DNA of 64,000 nt from contig NZ_JAGSND010000014.1 of NCBI RefSeq assembly GCF_018128545.1, positions 1 through 64,000 on the forward strand, read 5' to 3'. The DNA comes from Sinanaerobacter chloroacetimidivorans (GTDB lineage Bacteria > Bacillota > Clostridia > Peptostreptococcales > Anaerovoracaceae). The notes beneath the pieces are model-generated. The model had not been told where the DNA came from. It saw only the letters and a program-made list of their open reading frames with translations, and searched no databases. Positions 18,090 to 27,326 of this stretch are shown here, in pieces. The translations under genes and the position numbers were made by a program. Each line of letters opens with the position of its first letter. Within the stretch, counting starts at the first letter, position 1.

Positions 18090-19198
18090 AGATACTTGTT
18101 ACAGGTGCGAATGGTTTCATTGGGAAAAATCTGATAGAAGAACTGAAAAATCAAAAATATGAAACGATTTATGAATATGATGTTGATAAATCCGAAGATG
18201 CTCTTTTTGACTACACGAAAGACTGTGATTTTGTATTTCACCTGGCAGGTGTCAATAGACCAGATAACGAAAAAGAATATATGGAAGGGAACTTTGGTTT
18301 CACTTCCTTGCTGCTTGACTATCTCAAAAAGAATCATAATAAATCCCCAATTCTGATCACTTCTTCTATTCAGGCTTTACAGGACAATCCTTATGGACAA
18401 AGCAAGAAAGCCGGTGAGGAATTGCTGTTTTGTTATCAGCAAGAGACAGGCTCAAAGGTATATGTATATCGCCTGCAGAATGTTTTCGGAAAGTGGTGCA
18501 AGCCTAATTATAACAGTGTAGTCGCTACCTTCTGCCATAACATATCCAATGATATTCCTATTACAATCAGAGACAGGGAACATATTATAAGCCTTGTTTA
18601 TATTGATGATGTAGTTAAAACATTTATTTCTGCCATGGAAGGAAAAGAATGCTGTGCTAATGATGGATTGTACTATGTAATGGCGGTGAACCCGGTAAAG
18701 CTGGGAGAGCTGGCTGACTTACTTTATGCTTTTAGAGAATCAAGAAATAATCTGATTGTTCCTAACATGGCGGAATCTTTCGTTAAAAAGCTATATAGTA
18801 CGTATTTGAGCTATCTTCCCGAAAATCAGTTTTCTTATCCTCTAAAGATGAATATGGATGATCGAGGGTCATTTACCGAGTTTATTAAATCTCCTGATAG
18901 AGGACAGGTCTCGGTTAACATTTCCAAGCCGGGTATAACAAAGGGAAACCATTGGCATCATACAAAAAATGAAAAGTTTTTAGTCGTTAGCGGAGAAGGT
19001 GTCATTAGATTTCGTAAAGTGGATGGTGAAGAAATTATAGAATACAAAGTTAGCGGAGATAAATTGGAGGTTGTAGATATCCCTCCGGGTTATACGCACA
19101 CAATTACGAATATCGGCGTAACGGATTTGGTTGCCATCATGTGGGCAAATGAGCCCTTTGATCCGGAGAAGCCGGATACAATTTTTTTGCAGGTGTGA
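18086..19198 (+). CDS. capF: Bifunctional UDP-hexulose epimerase/reductase with C-terminal cupin
   Basis: This 370-aa protein is built as in CapF/FnlB: an N-terminal SDR domain (ILVTGANGFIGKNLIEEL, about residues 1-245) that reduces the C4 ketone, and a C-terminal cupin (GITKGNHWHHTKNEKFLVV, about 255-370) that carries the metal-binding histidines and catalyses C3 epimerisation. The start is GTG 18086, overlapping capE by 4 bp, which implies coupled translation. The product is UDP-N-acetyl-L-pneumosamine/talosamine-type sugar for CapG. Confidence 0.93.
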   Translation: MKILVTGANGFIGKNLIEELKNQKYETIYEYDVDKSEDALFDYTKDCDFVFHLAGVNRPDNEKEYMEGNFGFTSLLLDYLKKNHNKSPILITSSIQALQDNPYGQSKKAGEELLFCYQQETGSKVYVYRLQNVFGKWCKPNYNSVVATFCHNISNDIPITIRDREHIISLVYIDDVVKTFISAMEGKECCANDGLYYVMAVNPVKLGELADLLYAFRESRNNLIVPNMAESFVKKLYSTYLSYLPENQFSYPLKMNMDDRGSFTEFIKSPDRGQVSVNISKPGITKGNHWHHTKNEKFLVVSGEGVIRFRKVDGEEIIEYKVSGDKLEVVDIPPGYTHTITNIGVTDLVAIMWANEPFDPEKPDTIFLQV

Positions 19199-19208
19199 GG
19201 TTAAACAA

Positions 19209-20333
19209 ATGAAGAAACTTAAGGTTATGACAATAGTAGGTACCAGACCGGAAATAATACGGCTCTCAGAGGTCATAAAAGCCTGTGACAGACATTTTGA
19301 GCACGTCCTGGTGCATACGGGCCAAAATTGGGATTATACCTTAAATCAGATATTTTTTGAGGATCTGGAGCTTCGAGAACCGGATTACTATTTAGAGTGT
19401 GTTGGGGAGCATCTGGGTGAAACCATGGGAAATATTATATCCAAATCCTATGAAATCATAGCAGATATAAAACCGGATGCCCTACTTATTCTTGGCGATA
19501 CCAATTCGGCCTTGGCAGCGATTTCTGCAAAACGGCTTAAAACTCCTATTTTTCATATGGAAGCAGGAAATCGGTGCTTTGATCAGAATGTTCCGGAGGA
19601 GATTAACCGCAAAATTGTGGATCACATATCCGATATCAATCTACCTTATACGGAACATAGCCGAAGATATTTACTTTCGGAGGGATTCCGGAAAGAACAT
19701 ATTTACGTTACCGGATCTCCTATGAAGGAGGTTCTTGCAAAGCATCGGGATAAGATTGGGAGCAGTGATGTTTTGGAACGTTTAGGACTTGAAGAGGAAA
19801 AATATATCCTGGTATCCGCCCACAGGGAAGAAAATATAGACAAGGAAGAAAACTTCATGTCCTTAATGACCGCTATCAGCAATGTGGCTGAACGATATCA
19901 GCTTCCAGTCATATACTCAACTCATCCAAGAAGCATGAAATTCATAGAAAAGAGAAGTTTTCAATTTCATCCGTTGGTGAGAAATATTAAGCCTTTAGGA
20001 TTTATGGATTATAACAAGCTGCAAATGAGCGCTTTTTGTGTTCTCTCGGATAGTGGAACTCTCTCAGAAGAAAGTGCCATGCTGGGCTTTAAAGGGGTAC
20101 TGATTAGAACATCAACGGAAAGGCCGGAAGTCCTTGACAAGGGCACCATTGTTATCGGGGGAATTCAGACAGAAGACATCGAGCAGGCGATTGAATTAGC
20201 CGTATCATCGGTACCGGTTGGTAAGGATTTTAGTCTTCCTTACGACTATGAGGATGAAACAGTTTCGATGAAGGTTGTAAAAATCATTCAAAGCTATACT
20301 AAGATTATCAATAAAGTAATTTGGGACAAATAA
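19209..20333 (+). CDS. capG: UDP-N-acetyl-L-fucosamine synthase (UDP-GlcNAc 2-epimerase family)
   Basis: This roughly 374-aa GT-B-fold 2-epimerase begins MKKLKVMTIVGTRPEIIRLS. It has the family motifs HTGQNWDYTLNQIFF, LGDTNSALAAISAKR, HMEAGNRCFDQNVPEEINRK, SAHREENID and SDSGTLSEES. In the CapE-CapF-CapG series it performs the last C2 epimerisation giving UDP-L-FucNAc. The start is ATG 19209, with GAGG eight bases upstream; a longer frame back to 19131 lies inside capF and has no ribosome site. It ends the plus-strand glycan operon. Confidence 0.93.
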   Translation: MKKLKVMTIVGTRPEIIRLSEVIKACDRHFEHVLVHTGQNWDYTLNQIFFEDLELREPDYYLECVGEHLGETMGNIISKSYEIIADIKPDALLILGDTNSALAAISAKRLKTPIFHMEAGNRCFDQNVPEEINRKIVDHISDINLPYTEHSRRYLLSEGFRKEHIYVTGSPMKEVLAKHRDKIGSSDVLERLGLEEEKYILVSAHREENIDKEENFMSLMTAISNVAERYQLPVIYSTHPRSMKFIEKRSFQFHPLVRNIKPLGFMDYNKLQMSAFCVLSDSGTLSEESAMLGFKGVLIRTSTERPEVLDKGTIVIGGIQTEDIEQAIELAVSSVPVGKDFSLPYDYEDETVSMKVVKIIQSYTKIINKVIWDK

Positions 20334-20373
20334 TTGCCTTCTATCTCTATTTTAGGAGTTTACAAAATTTCGT

Positions 20374-21618
20374 CTATTCTTGAAGATAACTGATTAAAGA
20401 ACTGAAAAAAGCTTCAGACGAAAAATTTTTCTCATAATATGCTTTGGAACAATCGCCGTATTTCCGGCGATTTTCTTTATCCTGAGCGAATTCAAGAATA
20501 ATCTCGGCTAATCCTTCATCATCCTCGGCTGGACAGCAAAGCCCGCATTCGGCGTCCTTTATAACCTCAGAGACTTCTCCGTCAATGGCAGCCAGCAGGG
20601 GCTTCCCTGCAGCCATATAGGATTGTACCTTACCAGGTAACGTATAAGAAATAAATTCATTCTTTTTCAGTGTAACAAGAAAAGCATCCGCCATTTCATA
20701 AAAATAGGGCATTTCTTCCAAAGGGTGTCTCCCGTGAAAGGTTATATTTTTTACACTCAGGTCTTTAGCCATTTGGATACATCTTTCCGATGCAGATCCA
20801 TCCCCTACAATATGAAAGTGAATATTGCTGCAGCTTTCCAAATGCTTGGCGGCTTCTATAATTGTTTCGACACTTTGCATTTCCCCAACATTACCGGCAA
20901 AGACCAGATTTATATTATTTTCTTGATCCTCTGAACTCTTTACAACAGTATTGGTAACTGCAGAAAACAAGGCTTCCGCGTAGATTGGAAGGTAATAAAT
21001 ATTTTGATAAATACCTAATTTATTTTGAAAGTAGGTACGAAAGTTTTTAGAGCTAATGAAAATTTTATCTGCTTGTTTATAAATCCATTTACTTAGAAAA
21101 TATATTAGCTGATAAAGTACACCATGATTTGGCAGACCAGCAGAAACGATGCTTTCCGGCCATAAATCAAAGCAGTATAAATAAAGAGGCTTTTTCAGCT
21201 TCCTTTTTAATATAATTCCAGGCAGTACCATGGTAACAGGAGAATATTGAAAAACCAGAATCTTGTCAAAGGATTCCAAACTTTTCTTGGCTAAATTATA
21301 TGCTATTTTGGAAGTATGGTATGCAAAGCTGAGATAATTCAAAATTAAATTCTTCTTTCCACTTTTACGGGGAGATAGTTTGGATCGAATAATCTCTACA
21401 CCATTGATTTCTTCCAAATAAGCCTTTAATTTTGGAGAGTAATTACTTTTTGTCGTTAGAGAGTCCCACTCATAGTCATCAAAGATATTACCGCTGGGGT
21501 AATTCGGTAAACCGGTAAGGACAATAACCTCATGACCCATCTCGGCTAACTGAAAGCAGACATCGTTGATACGAAATTGTTCCGGATAAAAATATTGACT
21601 GATAACCATCAGCTTCAT
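20374..21618 (-). CDS. Glycosyltransferase GT4, WbuB-like (probable L-FucNAc transferase)
   Basis: This 414-aa GT-B enzyme has MVISQYFYPEQFRINDVCF at the N-terminus and, in the C-terminal half, LVFAGNVGEMQSVETIIEAA and YTLPGKVQSYMAAGKPLLAA, the pattern of WbuB-type transferases found next to fnl/cap genes for L-fucosamine. It is the last gene of the minus-strand operon and converges on capG, with 40 bp between the two stop codons and no evident terminator hairpin. The role as L-FucNAc transferase is inferred from family and neighbours. Confidence 0.8.
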   Translation of the reverse strand: MKLMVISQYFYPEQFRINDVCFQLAEMGHEVIVLTGLPNYPSGNIFDDYEWDSLTTKSNYSPKLKAYLEEINGVEIIRSKLSPRKSGKKNLILNYLSFAYHTSKIAYNLAKKSLESFDKILVFQYSPVTMVLPGIILKRKLKKPLYLYCFDLWPESIVSAGLPNHGVLYQLIYFLSKWIYKQADKIFISSKNFRTYFQNKLGIYQNIYYLPIYAEALFSAVTNTVVKSSEDQENNINLVFAGNVGEMQSVETIIEAAKHLESCSNIHFHIVGDGSASERCIQMAKDLSVKNITFHGRHPLEEMPYFYEMADAFLVTLKKNEFISYTLPGKVQSYMAAGKPLLAAIDGEVSEVIKDAECGLCCPAEDDEGLAEIILEFAQDKENRRKYGDCSKAYYEKNFSSEAFFSSLISYLQE

Positions 21619-21634
21619 AAAAGTCTCCCCATAA

Positions 21635-21952
21635 TTATTTAAAATTTTTATTTTCCCATATAGAGATACCGATGTCGTCGATATGTTTTTTTAGAGCTTC
21701 GTTAGTGATTCCATGATAATCAATAATGTCAAAATGATATGGCAAATTTAATACTTCATTTAATTGATCGTATAAATCTAGTATTGTCTTGCGGCTTATT
21801 CCTTTTCCAAACAGTGCTAAATCAATATCCGATCCGGTCTTATAATTACCCATAGCTCTGCTGCCAAAAACAATAGCTTTTTCGAGCTCCGGACATTCAG
21901 CCAGGGTACGTTGAATGATTTGAACCTCATTTTCATTCAGCCCGAACATCAT
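21635..21952 (-). CDS. MNT-type minimal nucleotidyltransferase (HI0073-like)
   Basis: This 105-aa protein contains the polymerase-beta-superfamily motif GSRAMGNYKTGSDIDLAL, that is GS followed by D-x-D. MNT proteins act as antitoxins that AMPylate or nucleotidylate a partner HEPN protein. Its ATG overlaps the stop of the upstream HEPN-like gene by 4 bp, so the two are translated together. The pair lies inside the glycan operon between a glycosyltransferase and an epimerase. Confidence 0.85.
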   Translation of the reverse strand: MMFGLNENEVQIIQRTLAECPELEKAIVFGSRAMGNYKTGSDIDLALFGKGISRKTILDLYDQLNEVLNLPYHFDIIDYHGITNEALKKHIDDIGISIWENKNFK

Positions 21953-22353
21953 TCCAATTCCTCCGTTAAAGTATCGTGAAGAGCTTCTAATAATGGAAAG
22001 TAGTCATCTTTTATAATAGAAACCAGTTCTTCCACTTTTGATTTATCGTAGGTGTGAACCGTGATATTTCTATGTGCTAAAGCTTCCAGCCATATTTCTC
22101 CATCCTCAATCAACTGGATTTCGAATGATTTTTTGACCGCTTCTCTAGGGGAGTTTACCTGATAGCCTTCAGACTCAAGGTAATCCTTCATGACCTTCCA
22201 AGCTAATTCAAAGGTGGTTTCAAAAATCTGAATGAGACCTGCCTGCTCTAATTCGGAAAACTCCTCCTGATCAACATATTTATCCAGAAGTAAATAGGAA
22301 CTCCGGAAATTTTCATATCGCTGTTTCCACCGGACCTCCTTCAGGTTAGACAT
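21949..22353 (-). CDS. HEPN-family protein (HI0074-like substrate-binding partner)
   Basis: This 134-aa all-helical protein of the HI0074/HEPN family is recognised by RWKQRYENF, AGLIQIFETTFELAWKVMKD, SPREAVKK and the C-terminal RNITVHTY, which supplies the HEPN R-x4-H motif. In described systems HEPN is an RNase toxin and the MNT partner blocks it. The start is ATG 22353, behind a strong GGGGGAGGG ribosome site; a 13-codon longer frame runs through that site. Whether this pair is a toxin-antitoxin module or another two-part nucleotidyltransferase is not decided by sequence. Confidence 0.85.
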   Translation of the reverse strand: MSNLKEVRWKQRYENFRSSYLLLDKYVDQEEFSELEQAGLIQIFETTFELAWKVMKDYLESEGYQVNSPREAVKKSFEIQLIEDGEIWLEALAHRNITVHTYDKSKVEELVSIIKDDYFPLLEALHDTLTEELE

Positions 22354-22416
22354 CTTATCACCCTCCCCCTTCTTCTTAATATTTATAAACATTATACCGA
22401 ATTTTTTCTTTAGAGT

Positions 22417-23361
22417 CTAATACTTAATATCGGTATAATCCACACGAACTCCACTTAAATATTCTTCAATCTCCTCCTGGATTCCGGCTTCAAAGGAAAT
22501 GGGGCTGTAACCAAAGTCCTTGGCTGCAGCTTCATGATTAAAGGCTTTATCTTCCTGCATCCGCATAACCTGTTCTACCGTAATAATAGCGTTTTTAAAG
22601 ACGGCATTATATACTCTTGCAGCTAAAATAGATAAAGATATTGGAAGCTTTATAATTCTTACCCTGCTGTTAAGGAAAGTTTTGATTATCAGTATAATGC
22701 TAAGATAAGAGAGAGGTTCCTTGCCTGATAGGTCATATTGCTTGTTTTTCGTGGTCTCGGAATGGGTAATTACGTCATAGTAAGCATTTCCCAGATCCCT
22801 GGCATGGACAGGCTGCATAAGGTTGCTTCCGTTACCAAACAGAGGGAAAAATCTATGTTTGCTTAGATACTCTACTAGCCTGTACATGTTCTTATCCTTG
22901 GAGGAACCATAGATCATAGTAGGTCTTAATATGGTACAATTCAGAACACGGTCACCTTGATTATTAGCGCTGCATCGTTCCAAAATCCCATCTTCCATCC
23001 TTATATACTCTTCGGAAGCACTTTTGTATTTTGAAAAACGTCCCGTCGTATGGACTAGTATTGCCCAGTCCACTTGATTTTTTATTGCAGAAGATACAAG
23101 TTGCTCTGATAAACCTATACCTGCAATGTGAACAATAGTGGTTACTCCTTTTAAGGAATCCTCTAAAAATTTTTCATCTTCTAATTGGCCAACGGCATAT
23201 TCAACATCTAGTTTGCACCCATCAAAAATCTTATACTTTTCAGGTGCATGTTTTTCGTCTTCTCTCATAACACAACGAATTTTACCGTTGTACCCTTCCG
23301 CCTCCAGACGTTTTAAGAACCATTTGCCGCTATGACCGGTTATCCCAGTAATGTATAGCAT
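22417..23361 (-). CDS. NAD-dependent epimerase/dehydratase (SDR), glycan operon
   Basis: This 314-aa extended SDR protein begins LYITGITGHSGKWFLKRLEA, a variant nucleotide-binding loop, with ILRPTMIYGSSKDKNMYRLV and QPVHARDLGNAYYDV typical of nucleotide-sugar epimerases and reductases beside undecaprenyl-phosphate sugar transferases. The usual Y-x3-K is degenerate (VHTTGRFSKYKSASEEY offers YKSASEE), so its catalytic competence is unsure. The start is ATG 23361 with AGGAGA six bases upstream. Similar SDRs, for example those next to WbuB/WecA-like genes, reduce the C4 ketone of the first sugar, which is a possible role here. Confidence 0.72.
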   Translation of the reverse strand: MLYITGITGHSGKWFLKRLEAEGYNGKIRCVMREDEKHAPEKYKIFDGCKLDVEYAVGQLEDEKFLEDSLKGVTTIVHIAGIGLSEQLVSSAIKNQVDWAILVHTTGRFSKYKSASEEYIRMEDGILERCSANNQGDRVLNCTILRPTMIYGSSKDKNMYRLVEYLSKHRFFPLFGNGSNLMQPVHARDLGNAYYDVITHSETTKNKQYDLSGKEPLSYLSIILIIKTFLNSRVRIIKLPISLSILAARVYNAVFKNAIITVEQVMRMQEDKAFNHEAAAKDFGYSPISFEAGIQEEIEEYLSGVRVDYTDIKY

Positions 23362-23383
23362 ATTTTTTATCTCCTGTACCAAA

Positions 23384-24001
23384 TTAAGAGTGCTTAGGGC
23401 CCCCTTCAGAGACTCCTTTGCTCGTTAAAACACTTCCGATGGTCATAAATAAAATTTTTATATCAAGTATTAAACTTAGATTTTTTGCATAATAGCCATC
23501 CAAATCAGCCTTAACGTCAATGGGAAGTTCGTCCCTGCCATTTACCTGGGCCCAGCCGGTTATCCCCGGCTTTACAGCATTGGCACTTACTCCGCTTTTT
23601 TCAGCTTGATTTTCCCTAGCCTCTAAAAGATCATACTGATTCCATAGTGCCGGTCTTGGCCCAATAAAGGACATTTCACCTCTTAGAATATTAAAAAGCT
23701 GAGGTAGTTCGTCCAAACTGGACTTCCTTAGTATACTACCCGAACGTGTAATAAAGCTCTCGGCATTTTGAAATAAATGAGTAGGCATATCTTTAGGCGT
23801 ATCAGTTCGCATGGTTCTGTATTTGAGAATCATGAATTTTTTTCCGTTTTGCCCAACTCTTTTCTGACGAAATAAAACCGGACCCTTAGAATCCAGTTTT
23901 ATGATGATCGTGATCAATAAAAGTAAAGGTAATAGTATGATGGTCAATAATACGGCAAATAAGAAATCCAGTATTTGCTTAACCACTTGGTATCTATTCA
24001 T
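23384..24001 (-). CDS. Undecaprenyl-phosphate phosphosugar transferase (PglC/WcaJ C-domain type)
   Basis: This protein of about 205 aa is a monotopic phosphoglycosyl transferase. One N-terminal hydrophobic reentrant segment is followed by GPVLFRQKRVGQNGKKF, LKYRTMRTD, RKSSLDELPQLFNILRGEMS, FIGPRPAL and GITGWAQVNGRD. It transfers a sugar-1-phosphate to the lipid carrier and thereby starts assembly of the repeat unit. ATG 24001 is preceded by AAAGGTG. It follows the Wzy-like gene by 23 bp and precedes the SDR gene by 22 bp on the minus strand. Confidence 0.92.
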   Translation of the reverse strand: MNRYQVVKQILDFLFAVLLTIILLPLLLLITIIIKLDSKGPVLFRQKRVGQNGKKFMILKYRTMRTDTPKDMPTHLFQNAESFITRSGSILRKSSLDELPQLFNILRGEMSFIGPRPALWNQYDLLEARENQAEKSGVSANAVKPGITGWAQVNGRDELPIDVKADLDGYYAKNLSLILDIKILFMTIGSVLTSKGVSEGGPKHS

Positions 24002-24024
24002 GGACTTCACCTTTCATTGTTATA

Positions 24025-26037
24025 TTATTCTACTGAAGCGTTCCTTTTGTTTAGCATCATGTTAATTGCAATCCCTGTACCAAGTAAACCATAAAACATA
24101 GGCATTACGGATACGGTACTGTCATTTACAAGCCCGGAGACAAGGAAACCACATATTCCCAAAAAAATGCCAGCTCCAACATAGGAGACAAAGCTATGAT
24201 ATCGTTCTTTTTTATAGATCAGGTAGCTCTGTATTATATATATGCCCCAAAGTGCTAATAATGCCAGCATTGAGATACCGCCTGTACCGATAATAGCTCC
24301 GAAATACATGTTGTGAGGTTTATCGACTACAATATTAATTTCGTTGCTAAATGTCCCTGAATTATACTTTCCTACATAATCATCGTGAGGGAAATAAATA
24401 CAGAAAGTATCTGCCCCATGCCCCAAAATTAGAGTCTCTTTCAACATCGGGATAGTTCGGGACCAGATGTAACCACGCCCACTACCAAATTCCAAGTTAT
24501 TTTCCCAGCCTATGGAAGGAACTCTACGAAGATCCATAAGCTTACCTAAACCTGTAAAATACTTTGGACCTTCTTCTGTAAGCTGGAAAGGCCATTCATT
24601 TCCGTCAGTGCCAATAACAATATAGTTATTTCCAGAATCATCCTGAGCAGGTCTTACTGTAATCCGATTAAATCTTTCATCATCTACTTTATAAATCGGT
24701 GAAATATTGGTCGGAACAATAGATAGCCTTTCACCAGAAGAATCATTGACTTTTAGGGCAGTAGGATCTTCAGGATAAGTTGTAAATATAATTTCATTTC
24801 CATTAAAACTGATTTCAATTGCATCACCTGATGTTACCATATAATCTATGGTGTGTCTTTCATCAGCAGATTCTGTTATCCCAGAAGAAGTAACTTCTTC
24901 AATCTCCTGTGAGATTCCCTCTTCCTTAGTATCTTGAACAACCTGCCTTCCAAGCACGCTATTAATAGCACCAGTAAGCTCAGGTACCCATCGTTCATAA
25001 CTTAATCCAGCCACTATAACTGTCAGTATCAACAACATCGCCACTGGTTTCCACCAGTTTAGGATTTTTTTATTTAGAACTATAATAGCAGCAATAACAA
25101 CCACTGCCATACCCATCAGACCCCCGGAGGAAGCAGATCCTATTAGGTTGAAAACCTGCAATGTAAATAATGCCGCCCAAAGGACTTTTTTCCAAACCGG
25201 TTCCTCCTTTCCCAGCATAAGGGATCGAATGAAAAGCAATCCGAAGAGTGGGATGAGCAATGTGAGATAGAAGGACACGTAGTTAATATTATATACCGTT
25301 TGATAAATCTCTCTATTTTGGAAGGTGAAGTTTAAATTATCTACTTGATCCCAAAACCAACTGGGCGTAATTAGTTTTTTTCCAATGGCTGTTCGGAAAA
25401 AGTCATGATCCAGTGCTTGCGTTATACCCAATAATCCTAAGAGAGTGCTGGTTACAGCCAAGGGGTAAATGATCCATTTTACGTTCTTCTCTGAATTAAC
25501 TGAGTTAATAATAAAGAAAAGAAGAACCATATAGCTTAATAAAGTCAAGGTCCCCTCAAATCGGTCATTCCAACCCCAGAGAGCAAATAAGTTATAATCA
25601 GAAAGAATATAGGATAGCAATACAAGTATAGAATATACTATCATCGGAATATAAGCAAAGCTTCGCTTTATATAAAAACTTTGGGTAAAAACTCTATATA
25701 AAAGCAACACTAAAGCCAGGATTGCACAGACGAGAATGGCCACCATCTTATAATAGCTGAAGAAGTCAGTGAGGTTATTGTCTCCTCCGCTCCAAAAAAA
25801 CTGCTCCATTGGTCTTTGATAGGTGTGCATTCTAGTAATCATGATAATCACAGCTGTAAAAAATGCTGCCACTAGCATTTGGAACCAATGAGTGCTTTCC
25901 TTAATTCCCGGCGCCAGGCTCATGTTAAACAGATAGTCCTTCGATGAGTGATTATATAGATTGTCATTAACTTTATTCGCTTCTTTCTTACTTTGGTTTT
26001 TCTCATTTTTCTTTATATCCTTCGTCCCTTTTGACAT
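24025..26037 (-). CDS. O-antigen ligase/polymerase-like membrane protein with large extracytoplasmic insert
   Basis: This 670-aa protein has about 12 transmembrane segments and the Wzy/WaaL-type C-terminal loop containing RGYIWSRTIPMLKETLILGH, HGADTFCIYFPHDD and VDKPHNMYFGAIIGTGG. It probably polymerises or ligates the lipid-linked glycan outside the membrane. Unusually, about 150 residues (roughly 365-510) form a soluble, beta-rich, Asp/Glu-rich segment between membrane helices, before the conserved loop. It is first in the minus-strand operon behind a good promoter at 26098-26126, with AGGAGGAG before the start. Confidence 0.82.
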   Translation of the reverse strand: MSKGTKDIKKNEKNQSKKEANKVNDNLYNHSSKDYLFNMSLAPGIKESTHWFQMLVAAFFTAVIIMITRMHTYQRPMEQFFWSGGDNNLTDFFSYYKMVAILVCAILALVLLLYRVFTQSFYIKRSFAYIPMIVYSILVLLSYILSDYNLFALWGWNDRFEGTLTLLSYMVLLFFIINSVNSEKNVKWIIYPLAVTSTLLGLLGITQALDHDFFRTAIGKKLITPSWFWDQVDNLNFTFQNREIYQTVYNINYVSFYLTLLIPLFGLLFIRSLMLGKEEPVWKKVLWAALFTLQVFNLIGSASSGGLMGMAVVVIAAIIVLNKKILNWWKPVAMLLILTVIVAGLSYERWVPELTGAINSVLGRQVVQDTKEEGISQEIEEVTSSGITESADERHTIDYMVTSGDAIEISFNGNEIIFTTYPEDPTALKVNDSSGERLSIVPTNISPIYKVDDERFNRITVRPAQDDSGNNYIVIGTDGNEWPFQLTEEGPKYFTGLGKLMDLRRVPSIGWENNLEFGSGRGYIWSRTIPMLKETLILGHGADTFCIYFPHDDYVGKYNSGTFSNEINIVVDKPHNMYFGAIIGTGGISMLALLALWGIYIIQSYLIYKKERYHSFVSYVGAGIFLGICGFLVSGLVNDSTVSVMPMFYGLLGTGIAINMMLNKRNASVE

Positions 26038-26097
26038 TTGTTCTCCTCCTGATTAGAATGAATATTTATTTGAATTTTAAGCATTTGCAGCTATAAT

Positions 26098-26126
26098 ATT
26101 ATATAATAAGATGGATCAATGGACAA
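26098..26126 (-). promoter_or_regulatory. Sigma-A-type promoter of the minus-strand glycan operon
   Basis: Read on the minus strand, TTGTCC (26126-26121) and TATAAT (26103-26098) are 17 bp apart, about 60 bp upstream of the Wzy-like start codon at 26037. The opposite strand begins the gene at 26205, so this 167-bp gap is a divergent promoter region. No equally good plus-strand promoter could be placed. Confidence 0.6.
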
Positions 26127-26204
26127 TACAAATTTTGGATTGTACTTATCATACGCGTTTTCTATCGGAATTATGAAAAACAAAAGAAAGAAGGCTCTAT
26201 AGAA

Positions 26205-27326
26205 ATGAAAACAGAGGTAGTAATGGAAACTATAGAAGATTTGAAGGAATTTATGAAGCAGCTTCCGGAAGAATCCAGGAGAGAATATGAACTAGCTATT
26301 ACAAAATTAGTGACTCAAAAACAAAACCCTGAATTTACATACTGGTTAAAACAGCTTATGGAAAATGAGGATGAAACCATTGCCTATGCTGCCTTTGTCT
26401 GTTTGAATATTTATTATCGGAGGGATCATGACTATACACAACTGGAACTTTTGATTAACTCTCAGCGTTCCAGATTTCAACACCATATCAGCTTTTCTCA
26501 CATAGAACTTCTTTCTCTTATCGGAAATGCCAGAAAGGAACCTACTATGGCAAATCTGATTCAAGGCCACCAGAATATCAGCAAAATGCCCTCCAATGCA
26601 GGGATTCTACATATATTCGCAGATCTTACTGCAACGTATTATGAGTTAAAGGACACCTATCAGAATACCAAAACAGAAGTGATAGAGAATGGTGAAGCTG
26701 AAAACATGCAGAAGCAGGAATGGCTAAGCAAGGCATTCTACGCTGTAGAGGAGGCTATTCAACTACAGAATTACGCGAAATTCTTTTGTACCAGAGGTAG
26801 AATTTTGGCGTTAATGGGTAATTTCGATGAGGCGATGGAGTCAATCAAGGATGCTATCGATTTTGAGGATTCGTCCGAGAGGGATTATGCTATCCGCATC
26901 GGAAACTACCAATATCATAAACTGTCGATTTTGGCAAGAATGCAGAATCAACAGATTAAGAATCTTGTAGAGCATTATGAAAAAAGAATAAAGCAAGAGA
27001 ACCAAAAAGTGCAGCAAGAGCTGATAGAAACAACCAAGAAAATAGAGAACTCAACCATAAAGAATCTGGAATTTCTGGGGCTCTTTGCCGGAATTATCGG
27101 ATTTACTATAGGAAGCATCAGCATTGCTGGAAATTTGGCTGAAAAGTCCTTCGCAGGAGCCGCAGGACTCATTATCGTTCTTATGGGGGCATTGCTTTGT
27201 GTCTTTTCTGGTTTTGGGGTTATTCTACATGGTTTGGAAAAAGGAAAGCGAGGCAGAAATATCGTTGTGTTTTTGGCAGGGCTTACTGTGATGGCAGGAG
27301 GGCTTCTATTGTGTTTCAATCTATAA
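26205..27326 (+). CDS. Unknown membrane-anchored protein with helical repeat domain
   Basis: I do not recognise this 373-aa protein. Residues 1-280 are alpha-helical, with TPR-like stretches (WLSKAFYAVEEAIQLQNYAK and LMGNFDEAMESIKDAID) and a coiled-coil-prone segment at about 250-290. The C-terminus carries three hydrophobic segments (about 288-310, 315-340 and 350-373), so the soluble domain faces one side of the membrane. It overlaps the following PP2C-like gene by 16 bp, which suggests the two work together. It diverges from the glycan operon. The start is ATG 26205, behind AAGAAGG. Confidence 0.6.
   Translation: MKTEVVMETIEDLKEFMKQLPEESRREYELAITKLVTQKQNPEFTYWLKQLMENEDETIAYAAFVCLNIYYRRDHDYTQLELLINSQRSRFQHHISFSHIELLSLIGNARKEPTMANLIQGHQNISKMPSNAGILHIFADLTATYYELKDTYQNTKTEVIENGEAENMQKQEWLSKAFYAVEEAIQLQNYAKFFCTRGRILALMGNFDEAMESIKDAIDFEDSSERDYAIRIGNYQYHKLSILARMQNQQIKNLVEHYEKRIKQENQKVQQELIETTKKIENSTIKNLEFLGLFAGIIGFTIGSISIAGNLAEKSFAGAAGLIIVLMGALLCVFSGFGVILHGLEKGKRGRNIVVFLAGLTVMAGGLLLCFNL

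Noticed and set aside
20334..20373. Searched for a terminator between convergent glycan operons
   Set aside because: No stem of useful length was seen in the 40-bp gap.
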